Below are positions 48,893 through 60,137 of a DNA stretch of 64,000 nucleotides, piece by piece. This DNA is from Mesocentrotus franciscanus (taxonomy: Eukaryota > Echinodermata > Echinoidea > Camarodonta > Strongylocentrotidae). Positions within the stretch are counted from its first letter, which is position 1. Each line of letters begins with the position of its first letter. Position numbers and translations under genes: made by a program. The notes below the pieces were generated by a model that was given only the letters and a program-made list of their open reading frames with translations, was not told the origin of the DNA and did no database searches. The stretch is from assembly GCA_037976565.1 (NCBI GenBank), contig CP137666.1, forward strand, positions 1,827,495-1,891,494. The letters run 5' to 3'.

Positions 48893-50089
48893 CTGTAAAG
48901 GATTTAAAAAGAATTAAAACTCTTAAACTAAAATATAGGTGATGATTGCCATTTAATATAGTCCATACTCTATAGACTACAGGTGCCACGTGGTATTCTG
49001 AAATCGGTGTTAACTTAAATCTTTGACGATAGTGACAGTTAACAATGTTAGTAGGGTGTCTTAACGATTTTTCAATTTTCCGTTTTGGTTCGTTTTTTCA
49101 CCATTATGGTTGGATAATTGAAAAAATCATTTACTCAGAATAATACGTTTTAAATTTCAAGACTCACCAATGTTTTTATCAAAAGATACAGCCCAAAAAA
49201 ATCTAGGCAATAATCATTCAATTTTTGTCAGAATAGACGTAAAGACGTGCACGCGGAGTTATTTTGTTTTGCTAAAAAGCCACATCGCGCGCGTACGCGT
49301 CTTGCTTAGCTGCAGCGCTACTTGTGCGTGATCGGCAAGCTCCACACACACACGCGATCCGAATGCATACACATGCACGTTCCGAATGTACACACGCAGT
49401 ACTATGTGTACGAAGGGTTGCAACAAGGGTAGCACGCACAAAATTTGCTTCGCGCCGCTGAACGTTATGTGAGCTACCGAGCGTGAAATATATGCATGTG
49501 CAGATTATACGCGCTGTCACCATGGATTTGGACTGAGCGGAGTCACGCCTCCCTATTTAGCTGATTCAAAAAGTGGGGAAAGGGTATTTTCAAACTGTAA
49601 TCGCTTGTGCACGTAGAACTTTAGCTTACAGCCAGAGCATGCGCAATTACGTTCATCCCGTCTCAGCCTCATTTTCGTAAGTTGTCGCCTAGCCAAGGCA
49701 ACTTGGGCCCTTCAGATTGGCTATCGCTGGCTGCCATAGGCTCTATGTTATTAGATATTAGTGCGAGGAGATAGCGTGCGATTTTACGGTCGATCTGATA
49801 CCAAAATCTTGATATTCCAGTCAAATCTTCTATTTTGTACGATTTTTACAGTGTCCTTGAAAAGTTAAGTATTTCCCTTAAGTTTAAGTCTTACTTAACT
49901 AAGTCTTAAGTTTGAAAAATTCTCATTTTCATCATATTTAAGGTACAAACTTGCAAGTTGTACTGAAATGTTTGTTGATTTTTCTATTTTATGTGTGTAC
50001 CTATGCAGAGTGTGCGTCACCTATGTGTGAAATGCGTCACCTGTTTAAACCATGACATGTCAGTGCGTTATGTAATATTACCGGTATAC
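48893..50089. other. Region upstream of the first recognised SLC25A3 exon
   Basis: Should be SLC25A3 intron. CpG- and CGCG-rich patches (49250-49520) contrast with the AT-rich introns. No plausible in-phase first exon was found here. Confidence 0.45.
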
Positions 50090-50264
50090 AAATGATGCAT
50101 GCGCATGAGTTCATTATACGATCTATCCGCACTTGAGTTGAGGCTGTGTGTATCTATCCCACGAAGCCATTAGGCTGAGTGCGATAGATACACACAGCCT
50201 CAACAAGGGTGGATAGATCGTATTTACAATGAACGAATGAAAACATGCATCATTTGTTTTATAC
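50090..50264. mobile_element. 175-bp palindrome
   Basis: ACAAATGATGCATG...TACGATCTATCC...TTGAGGCTGTGTGTATCTATC is mirrored by GATAGATACACACAGCCTCAA...GGATAGATCGTA...CATGCATCATTTGT. Arms are about 75 bases with a 20-base centre. Foldback element; no flanking duplication assigned. Confidence 0.75.
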
Positions 50265-51158
50265 TACGAAACTCCTCGATCCTTGTTATTTGATGTAAAA
50301 AGAATTCATTCAAGATTGTTTCGTGACAGTATAGCTGACAAATAAATCTCAAGTTTAATAGGCTCAATTTAGTGCGCACACAGAGATAAGCGCACTTACC
50401 TCTACCGTTATACGCAGTTACGCATAGTGCTGCGCAAGAATAGGCCCACACACAGTATAAGCGCTCTAACCTCTACGCGCACTACTGCACATCACATAAA
50501 AAATCGTTGGATAGTACTGGAAACTATTGCACGCTTCTTCATGAAAAACGTGGCATAGTCTCAGTAAATGAATCGCAGGTGACTGCACATGACCAATCAT
50601 TTGATTAGGATCTAGGAGTGAGTTGTATAATACGTATTGACCTTGCACTTGGACTTACGTAAGTGGGGGGACCTCTCACATTTAAATTCAGAACAGCTGG
50701 AGCGTATCGCCCAATTAGAGCGCGTAAACTCACTGTACAGCGCTAAATACGAATAGTTCTACGTGTTGTGATCCCTCGGGGCTAGTGAAAAAATAAGCGC
50801 ATGGATATATTCCTTACAGCTGGCCCAACTTAAGCCTCGGGGCGTCATTTTTCATAAGTGACAAAGCTCGGAGCTACGATGGAAACAATGTTTAAATCGT
50901 TGTTTTGATCAAATTTTTTTTAGAGTTCCGAGATCTTGGTTCTTGGTTGGTTGGTCCTCCAAAATACTCGTCTGAGTTTTAACTGGAGGTGCGGGTAGGG
51001 TGTATTAATTTGTAGATGGGGGGACGTCAGGGCAATTTTTAATTTGACAGGGTCATTGTGGGCGATAGTCTCCGGTTTAAGCTGGTTCCAATCACACACT
51101 TTTCTCATGAAGAAGGAGTTCGCGAATGTGTCCGTTCTTGAGTGGGTCTGTTGAAGAT
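50265..51158. other. Noncoding CpG-containing stretch
   Basis: Two related blocks with GCGCACTTACCTCTACCGTT and GCGCTCTAACCTCTACGCGC at 50390-50480 suggest a decayed local duplication. No gene recognised. Confidence 0.4.
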
Positions 51159-51323
51159 GACGCCCCTTTGGGCATATGGAGATAAACCTGCTCTTTCATA
51201 TGACACCTCATTTATTGAGTAGATAAAGGTTTGAATCTCAATTTGGTAATAAAAACATTGACTAATTTTGCATGAGCGCGCAATGCACGTAGACTGCAAA
51301 GTGATGCATGCAATCTCTATAGG
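51159..51323 (-). repeat. Dispersed repeat, copy 2 (inverted)
   Basis: Reverse-complement relative of 31013-31215, sharing GAGGTGTCATATGAAAGAGC and TACGTGCATTGCGCG with scattered changes and one short deletion. Confidence 0.65.
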
Positions 51324-51939
51324 AAGGATTTTAGCACACAAAACCGAGTGCGCGATCTGACACCCTAAAAAGGCCTAGTCTAATCAAATGTTAACTTATA
51401 TTAGTTATAGAGTAGAGGAGGGAGTTTTCGGCCACTTAAGGCAAAATCCTATTTTTGGGCTCTTTACTTCCTATTTATTATCATTTTTTGTTCAAATCAT
51501 GAAGCCAATACTATTATTATTTAAACAAAAAAGAATCCCAGAAAAAAAATCATGAATTTCCATGGCAATATTCATTTCCTTGTTCATTTTTTCGGCGGTA
51601 GTTTTCGGCCGCATGTACAAAGTCAATAGGGAGCGCGCGCTGTGCGTTCGCCCGCTGATCGATAGGGCGTGCGGCCAGAGCACGTAATCCCCCGCATGGC
51701 CGAAAACTACACCTGCGGGTGCGGTGATCAGAAATTGGAATCTAAACTATACAGAGATACGGCGCTATAGTATCCGACTGATAGGATGACATACATGCGG
51801 TGAGAAACTTTTGAGCTTGCGATGATCAAAAGTTCCGACTCTAAATCTGAAAAATACTTGAAATACAGCTCATTTCATGGGACCCATATTCCTTACAGTA
51901 ATACAGATATTCGATTTTTCAGATTTGGGTAGCGGGACC

Positions 51940-51962
51940 NNNNNNNNNNNNNNNNNNNNNNN
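51940..51962. other. Assembly gap (23 N)
   Basis: Run of N. True gap size is unknown and frames crossing it are meaningless. Confidence 1.
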
Positions 51963-53398
51963 CACATTTCTTACTGTTAATGAATGACCAGAACCGTTTC
52001 GGGTTGCGTTTGGACTCGGGTGAAATGATGTTCCTGGGCCCCATTGCATAAAACTTACCATTGATAGTAACTTTGCCATCAATGGCAACTACCATGGTAA
52101 CAGGGCTCAACAGCCAATCAAAATCAAGGTTTCCATGGTAGTTACCATTGATGGCAAAGTTACCATCAATGTAGACCGAAAGCTTCAGTCTCTGATATCG
52201 ACGGTTGTTACGCTGAGATTGCATCTGGCTCCTCTGACCGCCTCTATACATAGACTGAAGTATGTCAATGGGGTAGTGTGGGGAACGAATGGTTCAGTTC
52301 GGCCGGACCGCGATGAATGAGATATGCAACGAGTGTTTCACTCTTTACGTCTTCATATATCCACTTTGGCGGCAATTTTACACTGAATGTTATTAAAAAT
52401 TAAAAATAACACAGAAATATCTACTTTGACTTACGATAGCTTGCTCATTTAGATCCTATATTAATGATTAATCCGAGAAAGTCTTGTAGTCAACAAGATT
52501 TGTTGTCAGCCATCTTGGTTTAAAGATCAGGTTCATTGATTTTAAAAACTAACTTTATTGTCATTATTGCAAAGGTAACACTTTGATTTGACAAGGTTAT
52601 CAAAATTCCATGCTCGGAAACATTCAAAGTAATGATTATTATGAATTACAAAACTCTTAAATACAGCCCCGACATAGCACCTGAAATGCTCTCCGATCGC
52701 TGCTGAGATGTGTGACGTCACATGTTGAACATGATTTGCACAAGCAGACGATGTCCCATGACATCTCACACATTTTCAGTGCCTGTTTCGTCGTCTTCTC
52801 TTCAGTTATTTCTCTTACTTCACTACCGTCAGACTAAATGTTTAATCTATTGCCTCACTCTAAACCCCGCGCATGGTATTATTTTGATGAAAAATGCAGC
52901 GATAAAAAATAAAGGAATCCGTCGCTTGTAAACAAAATAAGACGCCATTGTATTTTCAGCTGCATACACAGCGGTATGTTCGGCGTTTCAAGAGGGAACA
53001 AATGCGTCCATGCTTTCATTCCCGGGGGTTTTAAATTTGAAAGTGTGGTTTCTTTGATTGTTCATTAACCCCTATCCTGTGTATTTACAAACAAAAGAAT
53101 TTAGTTATCAGAATCGGGTCATATCCCTTTTGAATGGTGTAAAATTCCATCACATTTATATACACTAAACTCATTATAATTTGAGAAATAATAGCATTGC
53201 AATTATGTTCATTCTTTATGGGATGTCGTCTGCTTGGGCAGGATTGGTTCATATTGTGACGGCATTAAAACATCGTTATTTTTCTGGCGAATCTCTCGCA
53301 TATCCCAGATGCTATGGAGGTGGTTTTATTTGTATTTTTATAAATCATCCGATTTGTAGTTGACCTACAACTTGTACGATGGCCATCTATTAGCTTAC

Positions 53399-53426
53399 CA
53401 GTTTCTAGTAATATGTTATTTGCCAT
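53399..53426 (-). CDS. Weak candidate for the missing SLC25A3 first coding exon
   Basis: On the minus strand an ATG with A at -3 and G at +4 opens nine codons (MANNILLET) plus one base, then a GTAAGC donor. The phase is exactly what the exon at 48892 requires (G + AA gives Glu). The joined protein would be about 315 aa without an obvious targeting presequence. Promoter-like motifs lie just upstream on the same strand. A short ATG-to-donor match can easily arise by chance, and the site lies inside sequence that interrupts a MITE, so this is only a hypothesis. Confidence 0.28.
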
Positions 53427-53489
53427 ATTTGTGATTTTCTTTGAACCCGCACTTTAAGTTGATGAATAATCATTTTTTCTTTTCGAACA

Positions 53490-53660
53490 TCCAATAGCTA
53501 CGTATGAGTCAGCCCGGCTTGAGCTGGTGATGTTTGAATATTCATAAGCCCAATATCAAACACGTGCTCTGATTGGCCATTGGGCTTGTTTTGGTCGGTT
53601 GACCCGGAAATATATCGGGCGGGTCTTGTCATAGATTACCAGTTCGAATGCATGAACGTA
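53490..53660 (-). promoter_or_regulatory. Promoter-like block with CCAAT boxes and E-box
   Basis: Within 170 bases lie two CCAAT boxes in minus-strand orientation (CCAATCAG at 53576-53569 and another at about 53583-53579), a CACGTG E-box (53561-53566), a TGAGTCAGC element (53505-53513), a plus-strand CCAATAG (53491) and several CpGs. Their spacing resembles a TATA-less housekeeping promoter that could serve SLC25A3, 4.6 kb upstream of its first recognised exon. Confidence 0.35.
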
Positions 53661-54356
53661 CCGTTTCCTTGGTTCTGAGATAAAAATTGGATAACTCATA
53701 TACGTAAGTCTGTAAATTTTGCATTTAGAAATAAGTCATAAAAAAATTGATAACTGTACATAGGAGAAAAATAGACAGTATTTTTGTATCTGATTTATAA
53801 ATCAGAAAATTAGATCTAAATAAAGAAAATCGTGGGAGAAAGTTTTTGACCTAAAAGCAGGCCAAAATCGGCTCAATCTCTCCCCCCGGTGCGAGCCGTA
53901 TGGGGTACCGTCTGTGTATGGCCTATGGGGAATGTCAACAAATGTCAGTTTTATTAAAGAATGACCCATACCAGACGGTTATTTCTGTCTACCATCAATG
54001 GTAAGTTTTATACAACGGGGCCCAGATGTAGTCATATTGTATGCTTGTTTACATGCAGATCTCGACTCTTTCTTCTGGGCTCGGTACTTCTCAAAGTCTT
54101 CTTGGGTGCCAGCTAAGCTCCTTGCTTTCACATACTGACGCTTCTTTCTTGACAGTCACTTAACTTTGGTGTTCATCCAAGGGCACATGCTGTTCCAGGA
54201 TTTCAAGAAGATTTGATTTGATGGCCGGACAACCACATTTCAGGGACAGAGCTTTCCACGCTGAATCTTGAAGCAAAGGACTTGCTGAACAATGTACACT
54301 GCTCTTTCCTATATAATATATCACGATTATAATGCCAAGGATTCAATCACATTCAC

Positions 54357-54761
54357 ACGCAAGTCACAGGGAGGCGAGTTGGCTCAGTCGGTAAAGCGTC
54401 TGCCTGTCGAACCAAAGATCCCGGGTTCGAATCCCACCCAGGCGGATGACTGAAGCCTGCGTTGTGTGTTAACGTGCCCCTTCCGTTGTTAATCATAGAC
54501 GAAGGCTATGTTAACTTCAGTGGAAAACACTCCGTCCCTCGGATAGGACGTTAAATGGAGGCCCCGTGTATAAAGAAGAGTCACTACCTTTGCACGTACG
54601 GCGCTGCACGTTAAGAACCCACTGCACTATTCGTATAACTAGAGTAGGGGGGGAAACCCCGGTGCAGTGGTCCACCTGAACACACCCCAGTATAGTACGA
54701 TAATACTCTGTAAAGATGTATGTACTCAAAATGGAAGAAGAGAAGAAGACACTAAAATTAA
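54357..54761 (+). mobile_element. tRNA-derived SINE
   Basis: A tRNA-like head carries a box A (TGGCTCAGTCGG, 54380-54391) and a box B (GGTTCGAATCC, 54424-54434). The anticodon and T stems do not pair properly, so it is not a working tRNA. The body includes CTCGGATAGGACGTTAAATG and GCACGTTAAGAACCCACTG, elements seen in other invertebrate SINEs, and it ends in a GAAGAAGAGAAGAAG tail. CACATTCAC occurs on both sides (54348-54356, 54762-54770) as a probable target-site duplication. Confidence 0.75.
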
Positions 54762-54770
54762 CACATTCAC

Positions 54771-55316
54771 TAGCTGATCATCTATGATCTAATTCTAAAT
54801 TCAAAACAAACAAAGCAAAGTGCAACTGCAACTTGCAAGTTTAATGTCATAAAAAGTAATAAAACACTGTTATCCCAAACGAAATTGAAATTACTTTTTA
54901 TCTGCTGGCAATCGCTGGACTGTAAAATGTTGTTATTCTATGATATGACTGTGTTCGTTCTATCTCTGGTCCGTTTCTGCTCTCGAGTCGAGTGTTTGCT
55001 TCCGGGTAGACTCTGGCGACGCGATAGCGTGGATCGTATAGCACAGTGGCTTGCCATAGCTAGGGGCTTGCATTTCCTGATGCAGCTTGCATGCTTCGCA
55101 ACACGCCTGTGTCAAGTTGGCCAACAATACGCGAGCCCACAACAAGCCAGCCCAATAATCTAGCCAACATTAGCAGGATTAGCTATATCGGATACAGTAT
55201 TACGCGGGGCTGTAGAAATTGGACTCGCCTGCTTCCACGGCTTCGCGAATCGGCCAAGGATTTTCAGGGGTGTCACGATAATTGCTACGGCGACATTTTG
55301 TCCGGGGGTGGGGGGC
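54771..55316. other. Noncoding stretch between SINE and satellite
   Basis: Mixed composition with several CpGs; frames at 54885-55324 have no recognisable similarity. Nothing else seen. Confidence 0.4.
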
Positions 55317-58300
55317 TCTTTTAAATTTGGACATAATTCAAAACTTATTTAAAGTTATAAATAGTGAATATTTGATGGCATACTTGCCCCAAAACGACAA
55401 ATTGTTCCTGGGATCCCTTGGTGGAATAGTGGGAGGACACCTAGTCATTCATCCCATGATAGTAAAAGTGGGACCAGTGGTCAAGTTTTACTAGCCCCAC
55501 TCTTTTAAATTTGAACATAATTCAAAACGGGAGGTATAAATAGTGAATATTTGATGGCGTACTTGCCCGAAAACGACAGATTGTTCCTAGGAATCCCTAG
55601 TGGATTTGTGGGAGGACACCTAGTCTTTCATCCCATGACAGTAAAAGTGGGACCAGTGGTCAAGTTTTACTAGCCCCACTCTTTAAATTTGGACATAATT
55701 CAAAACGGGAGGTATAAATAGTGAATATTTGATGGCGTACTTGCCCGAAAACGACAGATTGCTCCTGGGAATCCCTTAGTAGAATTGTGGGAGGACACCT
55801 AGTCTTTCATCCCATGACAGTAAAAGTGGGACCAGTGGTCAAGTTTTACTAGCCCCACTTTTTTAAATTTGGACATAATTCAAAACGGGAGGTATAAATA
55901 GTGAATATTTGATGGCGTACTTGCCCGAGAACGACAGATTGCTCCTGGGAATCCCTTAGTGGAATTGTGGGAGGACACCTAGTCTTTCATCCCATGACAG
56001 TAAAAGTGGGACCGGTGGTCAAGTTTTACTAGCCCCACTCTTTTAAATTTGGACGTAATTCAAAACGGGAGGTATAAATAGTGAATATTTGATGACGTAC
56101 TTGCCCGAGAACGACAGATTGCTCCTGGGAATCCCTTAGTGGAATTGTGGGAGGACACCTAGTCTTTCATCCCATGACAGTAAAAGTGGGACCGGTGGTC
56201 AAGTTTTACTAGCCCCACTCTTTTAAATTTGGACGTAATTCAAAACGGGAGGTATAAATAGTGAATATTTGATGACGTACTTGCCCGAGAACGACAGATT
56301 GCTCCTGGGAATCCCTTAGTGGAATTGTGGGAGGACACCTAGTCTTTCATCCCATGACAGTAAAAGTGGGACCAGTGGTCAAGTTTTACTAGCCCCACTC
56401 TTTTAAATTTGGACGTAATTCAAAACGGGAGGTATAAATAGTGAATATTTGATGGCGTACTTGCCCGAGAACGACAGATTGCTCCTGGGAATCCCTTAGT
56501 GGAATTGTGGGAGGACACCTAGTCTTTCATCCCATGACAGTAAAAGTGGGACCGGTGGTCAAGTTTTACTAGCCCCACTCTTTTAAATTTGGACGTAATT
56601 CAAAACGGGAGGTATAAATAGTGAATATTTGATGACGTACTTGCCCGAGAACGACAGATTGCTCCTGGGAATCCCTTAGTGGAATTGTGGGAGGACACCT
56701 AGTCTTTCATCCCATGACAGTAAAAGTGGGACCGGTGGTCAAGTTTTACTAGCCCCACTCTTTTAAATTTGGACGTAATTCAAAACGGGAGGTATAAATA
56801 GTGAATATTTGATGACGTACTTGCCCGAGAACGACAGATTGCTCCTGGGAATCCCTTAGTGGAATTGTGGGAGGACACCTAGTCTTTCATCCCATGACAG
56901 TAAAAGTGGGACCGGTGGTCAAGTTTTACTAGCCCCACTCTTTTAAATTTGGACGTAATTCAAAACGGGAGGTATAAATAGTGAATATTTGATGACGTAC
57001 TTGCCCGAGAACGACAGATTGCTCCTGGGAATCCCTTAGTGGAATTGTGGGAGGACACCTAGTCTTTCATCCCATGACAGTAAAAGTGGGACCAGTGGTC
57101 AAGTTTTACTAGCCCCACTCTTTTAAATTTGGACATAATTCAAAACGGGAGGTATAAATAGTGAATATTTGATGGCGTACTTGCCCGAGAACGACAGATT
57201 GCTCCTGGGAATCCCTTAGTGGAATTGTGGGAGGACACCTAGTCTTTCATCCCATGACAGTAAAAGTGGGACCGGTGGTCAAGTTTTACTAGCCCCACTC
57301 TTTTAAATTTGGACGTAATTCAAAACGGGAGGTATAAATAGTGAATATTTGATGACGTACTTGCCCGAGAACGACAGATTGCTCCTGGGAATCCCTTAGT
57401 GGAATTGTGGGAGGACACCTAGTCTTTCATCCCATGACAGTAAAAGTGGGACCAGTGGTCAAGTTTTACTAGCCCCACTCTTTTAAATTTGGACGTAATT
57501 CAAAACGGGAGGTATAAATAGTGAATATTTGATGGCGTACTTGCCCGAGAACGACAGATTGCTCCTGGGAATCCCTTAGTGGAATTGTGGGAGGACACCT
57601 AGTCTTTCATCCCATGACAGTAAAAGTGGGACCAGTGGTCAAGTTTTACTAGCCCCACTCTTTAAATTTGGACATAATTCAAAACGGGAGGTATAAATAG
57701 TGAATATTTGATGGCGTACTTGCCCGAGAACGACAGATTGCTCCTGGGAATCCCTTAGTGGAATTGTGGGAGGACACCTAGTCTTTCATCCCATGACAGT
57801 AAAAGTGGGACCAGTGGTCAAGTTTTACTAGCCCCACTCTTTAAATTTGGACATAATTCAAAACGGGAGGTATAAATAGTGAATATTTGATGGCGTACTT
57901 GCCCGAGAACGACAGATTGCTCCTGGGAATCCCTTAGTGGAATTGTGGGAGGACACCTAGTCTTTCATCCCATGACAGTAAAAGTGGGACCGGTGGTCAA
58001 GTTTTACTAGCCCCACTCTTTTAAATTTGGACGTAATTCAAAACGGGAGGTATAAATAGTGAATATTTGATGACGTACTTGCCCGAGAACGACAGATTGC
58101 TCCTGGGAATCCCTTAGTGGAATTGTGGGAGGACACCTAGTCTTTCATCCCATGACAGTAAAAGTGGGACCAGTGGTCAAGTTTTACTAGCCCCACTCTT
58201 TTAAATTTGGACGTAATTCAAAACGGGAGGTATAAATAGTGAATATTTGATGACGTACTTGCCCGAGAACGACAGATTGCTCCTGGGAATCCCTTAGTGG

Positions 58301-59400
58301 AATTGTGGGAGGACACCTAGTCTTTCATCCCATGACAGTAAAAGTGGGACCAGTGGTCAAGTTTTACTAGCCCCACTCTTTTAAATTTGGACATAATTCA
58401 AAACGGGAGGTATAAATAGTGAATATTTGATGGCGTACTTGCCCGAGAACGACAGATTGCTCCTGGGAATCCCTTAGTGGAATTGTGGGAGGACACCTAG
58501 TCTTTCATCCCATGACAGTAAAAGTGGGACCAGTGGTCAAGTTTTACTAGCCCCACTCTTTTAAATTTGGACGTAATTCAAAACGGGAGGTATAAATAGT
58601 GAATATTTGATGGCGTACTTGCCCGAGAACGACAGATTGCTCCTGGGAATCCCTTAGTGGAATTGTGGGAGGACACCTAGTCTTTCATCCCATGACAGTA
58701 AAAGTGGGACCGGTGGTCAAGTTTTACTAGCCCCACACTTTAAATTTGGACGTAATTCAAAACGGGAGGTATAAATAGTGAATATTTGATGACGTACTTG
58801 CCCGAGAACGACAGATTGCTCCTGGGAATCCCTTAGTGGAATTGTGGGAGGACACCTAGTCTTTCATCCCATGACAGTAAAAGTGGGACCGGTGGTCAAG
58901 TTTTACTAGCCCCACTCTTTTAAATTTGGACGTAATTCAAAACGGGAGGTATAAATAGTGAATATTTGATGACGTACTTGCCCGAGAACGACAGATTGCT
59001 CCTGGGAATCCCTTAGTGGAATTGTGGGAGGACACCTAGTCTTTCATCCCATGACAGTAAAAGTGGGACCGGTGGTCAAGTTTTACTAGCCCCACTCTTT
59101 TAAATTTGGACGTAATTCAAAACGGGAGGTATAAATAGTGAATATTTGATGACGTACTTGCCCGAGAACGACAGATTGCTCCTGGGAATCCCTTAGTGGA
59201 ATTGTGGGAGGACACCTAGTCTTTCATCCCATGACAGTAAAAGTGGGACCAGTGGTCAAGTTTTACTAGCCCCACTCTTTAAATTTGGACGTAATTCAAA
59301 CCGGGAGGTATAAATAGTGAATATTTGATGGCGTACTTGCCCCAAAATTACCGATTGTTCGTTTGGAATCCCTTGGTGGAATTGTGGGAGGACACCTAAT
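55317..59400. repeat. Satellite array, 180-bp monomer, about 22.7 copies
   Basis: Monomers begin TTTTAAATTTGGACRTAATT and end TTTTACTAGCCCCACTC; each holds GGGAGGTATAAATAGTGAAT and GGGAGGACACCTAGTCTTTC. Interior copies are nearly identical, while the first two and last are diverged. Occasional one-base deletions in the T run (CTCTTTAAATT) give 179-bp units. Three two-state sites vary (GGACRTAA, GATGRCG, ACCRGTGG). No open frame runs through. Telling this apart from a centromeric or dispersed satellite needs genome-wide data. Confidence 0.97.
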
Positions 59401-59427
59401 CCATATATAATAATTAAGAGTGAAGGA

Positions 59428-59451
59428 AAAAGAGAGAGAGAGAGAGAGAGT
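59428..59451 (+). repeat. GA microsatellite
   Basis: (AG)n run just after the satellite array. A (CT)n-rich block follows at about 59756-59900. Confidence 0.85.
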
Positions 59452-60137
59452 GAGATATAGAGAATATGCTATTTTGAAAGCATGTAGAGCCATCATATCA
59501 AGCTAGAGCTATAGGAGAAGGATAGAGGTCTTCTGAGACTTTGCTGAAGGGGTGGCTGTGGCCTTTAAATTCATATAGGTAGATTAGCTCAGTTTAAAAA
59601 AAAGAGAGATCTGTATTTTTTTATCATAAGTTATTAAAATACTCACTGGCTCCAATTACAACTGTTATAGGCATTTTTTTTAAAACCAACTAGCTACATA
59701 TCTGACCACCTCCCATCTACCATGTCTTTATTGAACCCACTGGCCATCTACCTTCTCTTTCTCTCTCTCTCTCTCTCTCTTCCCTCTCCCTCCTTAGCCA
59801 ATCTTCTATCATTTCAAATTTCTTACCCCCATTCTTCAACAGCCCTCTCACACTTCCCCCTCTCCCTCTTTCTCTCTCTCTCCCTCTCTCTGTCGATTCA
59901 TTTACTACTCAATGAACAGAAGTACCTGCAAAAAAGAGAGAAATTTCCTGCAGATTAGGAAGAATCATTTTGTTTTTTTCATCTTTTATTCCATTCTCTT
60001 TTCTTTTAAGTGTTTTACTGATTTTCAATATGCAAACCAATACATGAATAAAAAGAATCATTTAAAAACAAAAACAAAATTTATTAACTACCATTTTCAT
60101 CTATTACCACATCTTACTTCAAATAATCATCGCCAGC

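Larger units (their letters stand above)
52036..54023. mobile_element. GGGCCCC-ended MITE split by a 1.8-kb insertion
   Basis: The left end GGGCCCCATTGCATAAAACT and right end AGTTTTATACAACGGGGCCC are inverted repeats. Inner hairpin arms (ACTTTGCCATCAATGG and TTGATGGCAAAGTTACC) sit at 52066-52170. The right arm breaks at ACCATCAATG (52162-52171) and resumes with the same ten bases at 53991-54000, so 52172-53990 is an insertion. Removing one copy of the ten bases restores the hairpin arm continuously. Confidence 0.75.

Noticed and set aside
49259..49523. Minus-strand Ala/Cys/Arg-rich frames as a mitochondrial presequence exon for SLC25A3
   Set aside because: They come from a CGCG/CACA-rich patch and no donor in the needed phase follows.
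50390..50410. Strong GTAAGTGCGC donor on the minus strand as the end of SLC25A3 exon 1
   Set aside because: The frame required to join the next exon has a stop (TAA) six codons upstream and no ATG in between.
51870..52251. Minus-strand frames crossing 51940-51962
   Set aside because: They run through assembly-gap N bases and MITE sequence.
54368..54445. tRNA gene
   Set aside because: Box A and box B are good, but the anticodon and T stems do not pair and the acceptor stem is absent; it is the head of a SINE.
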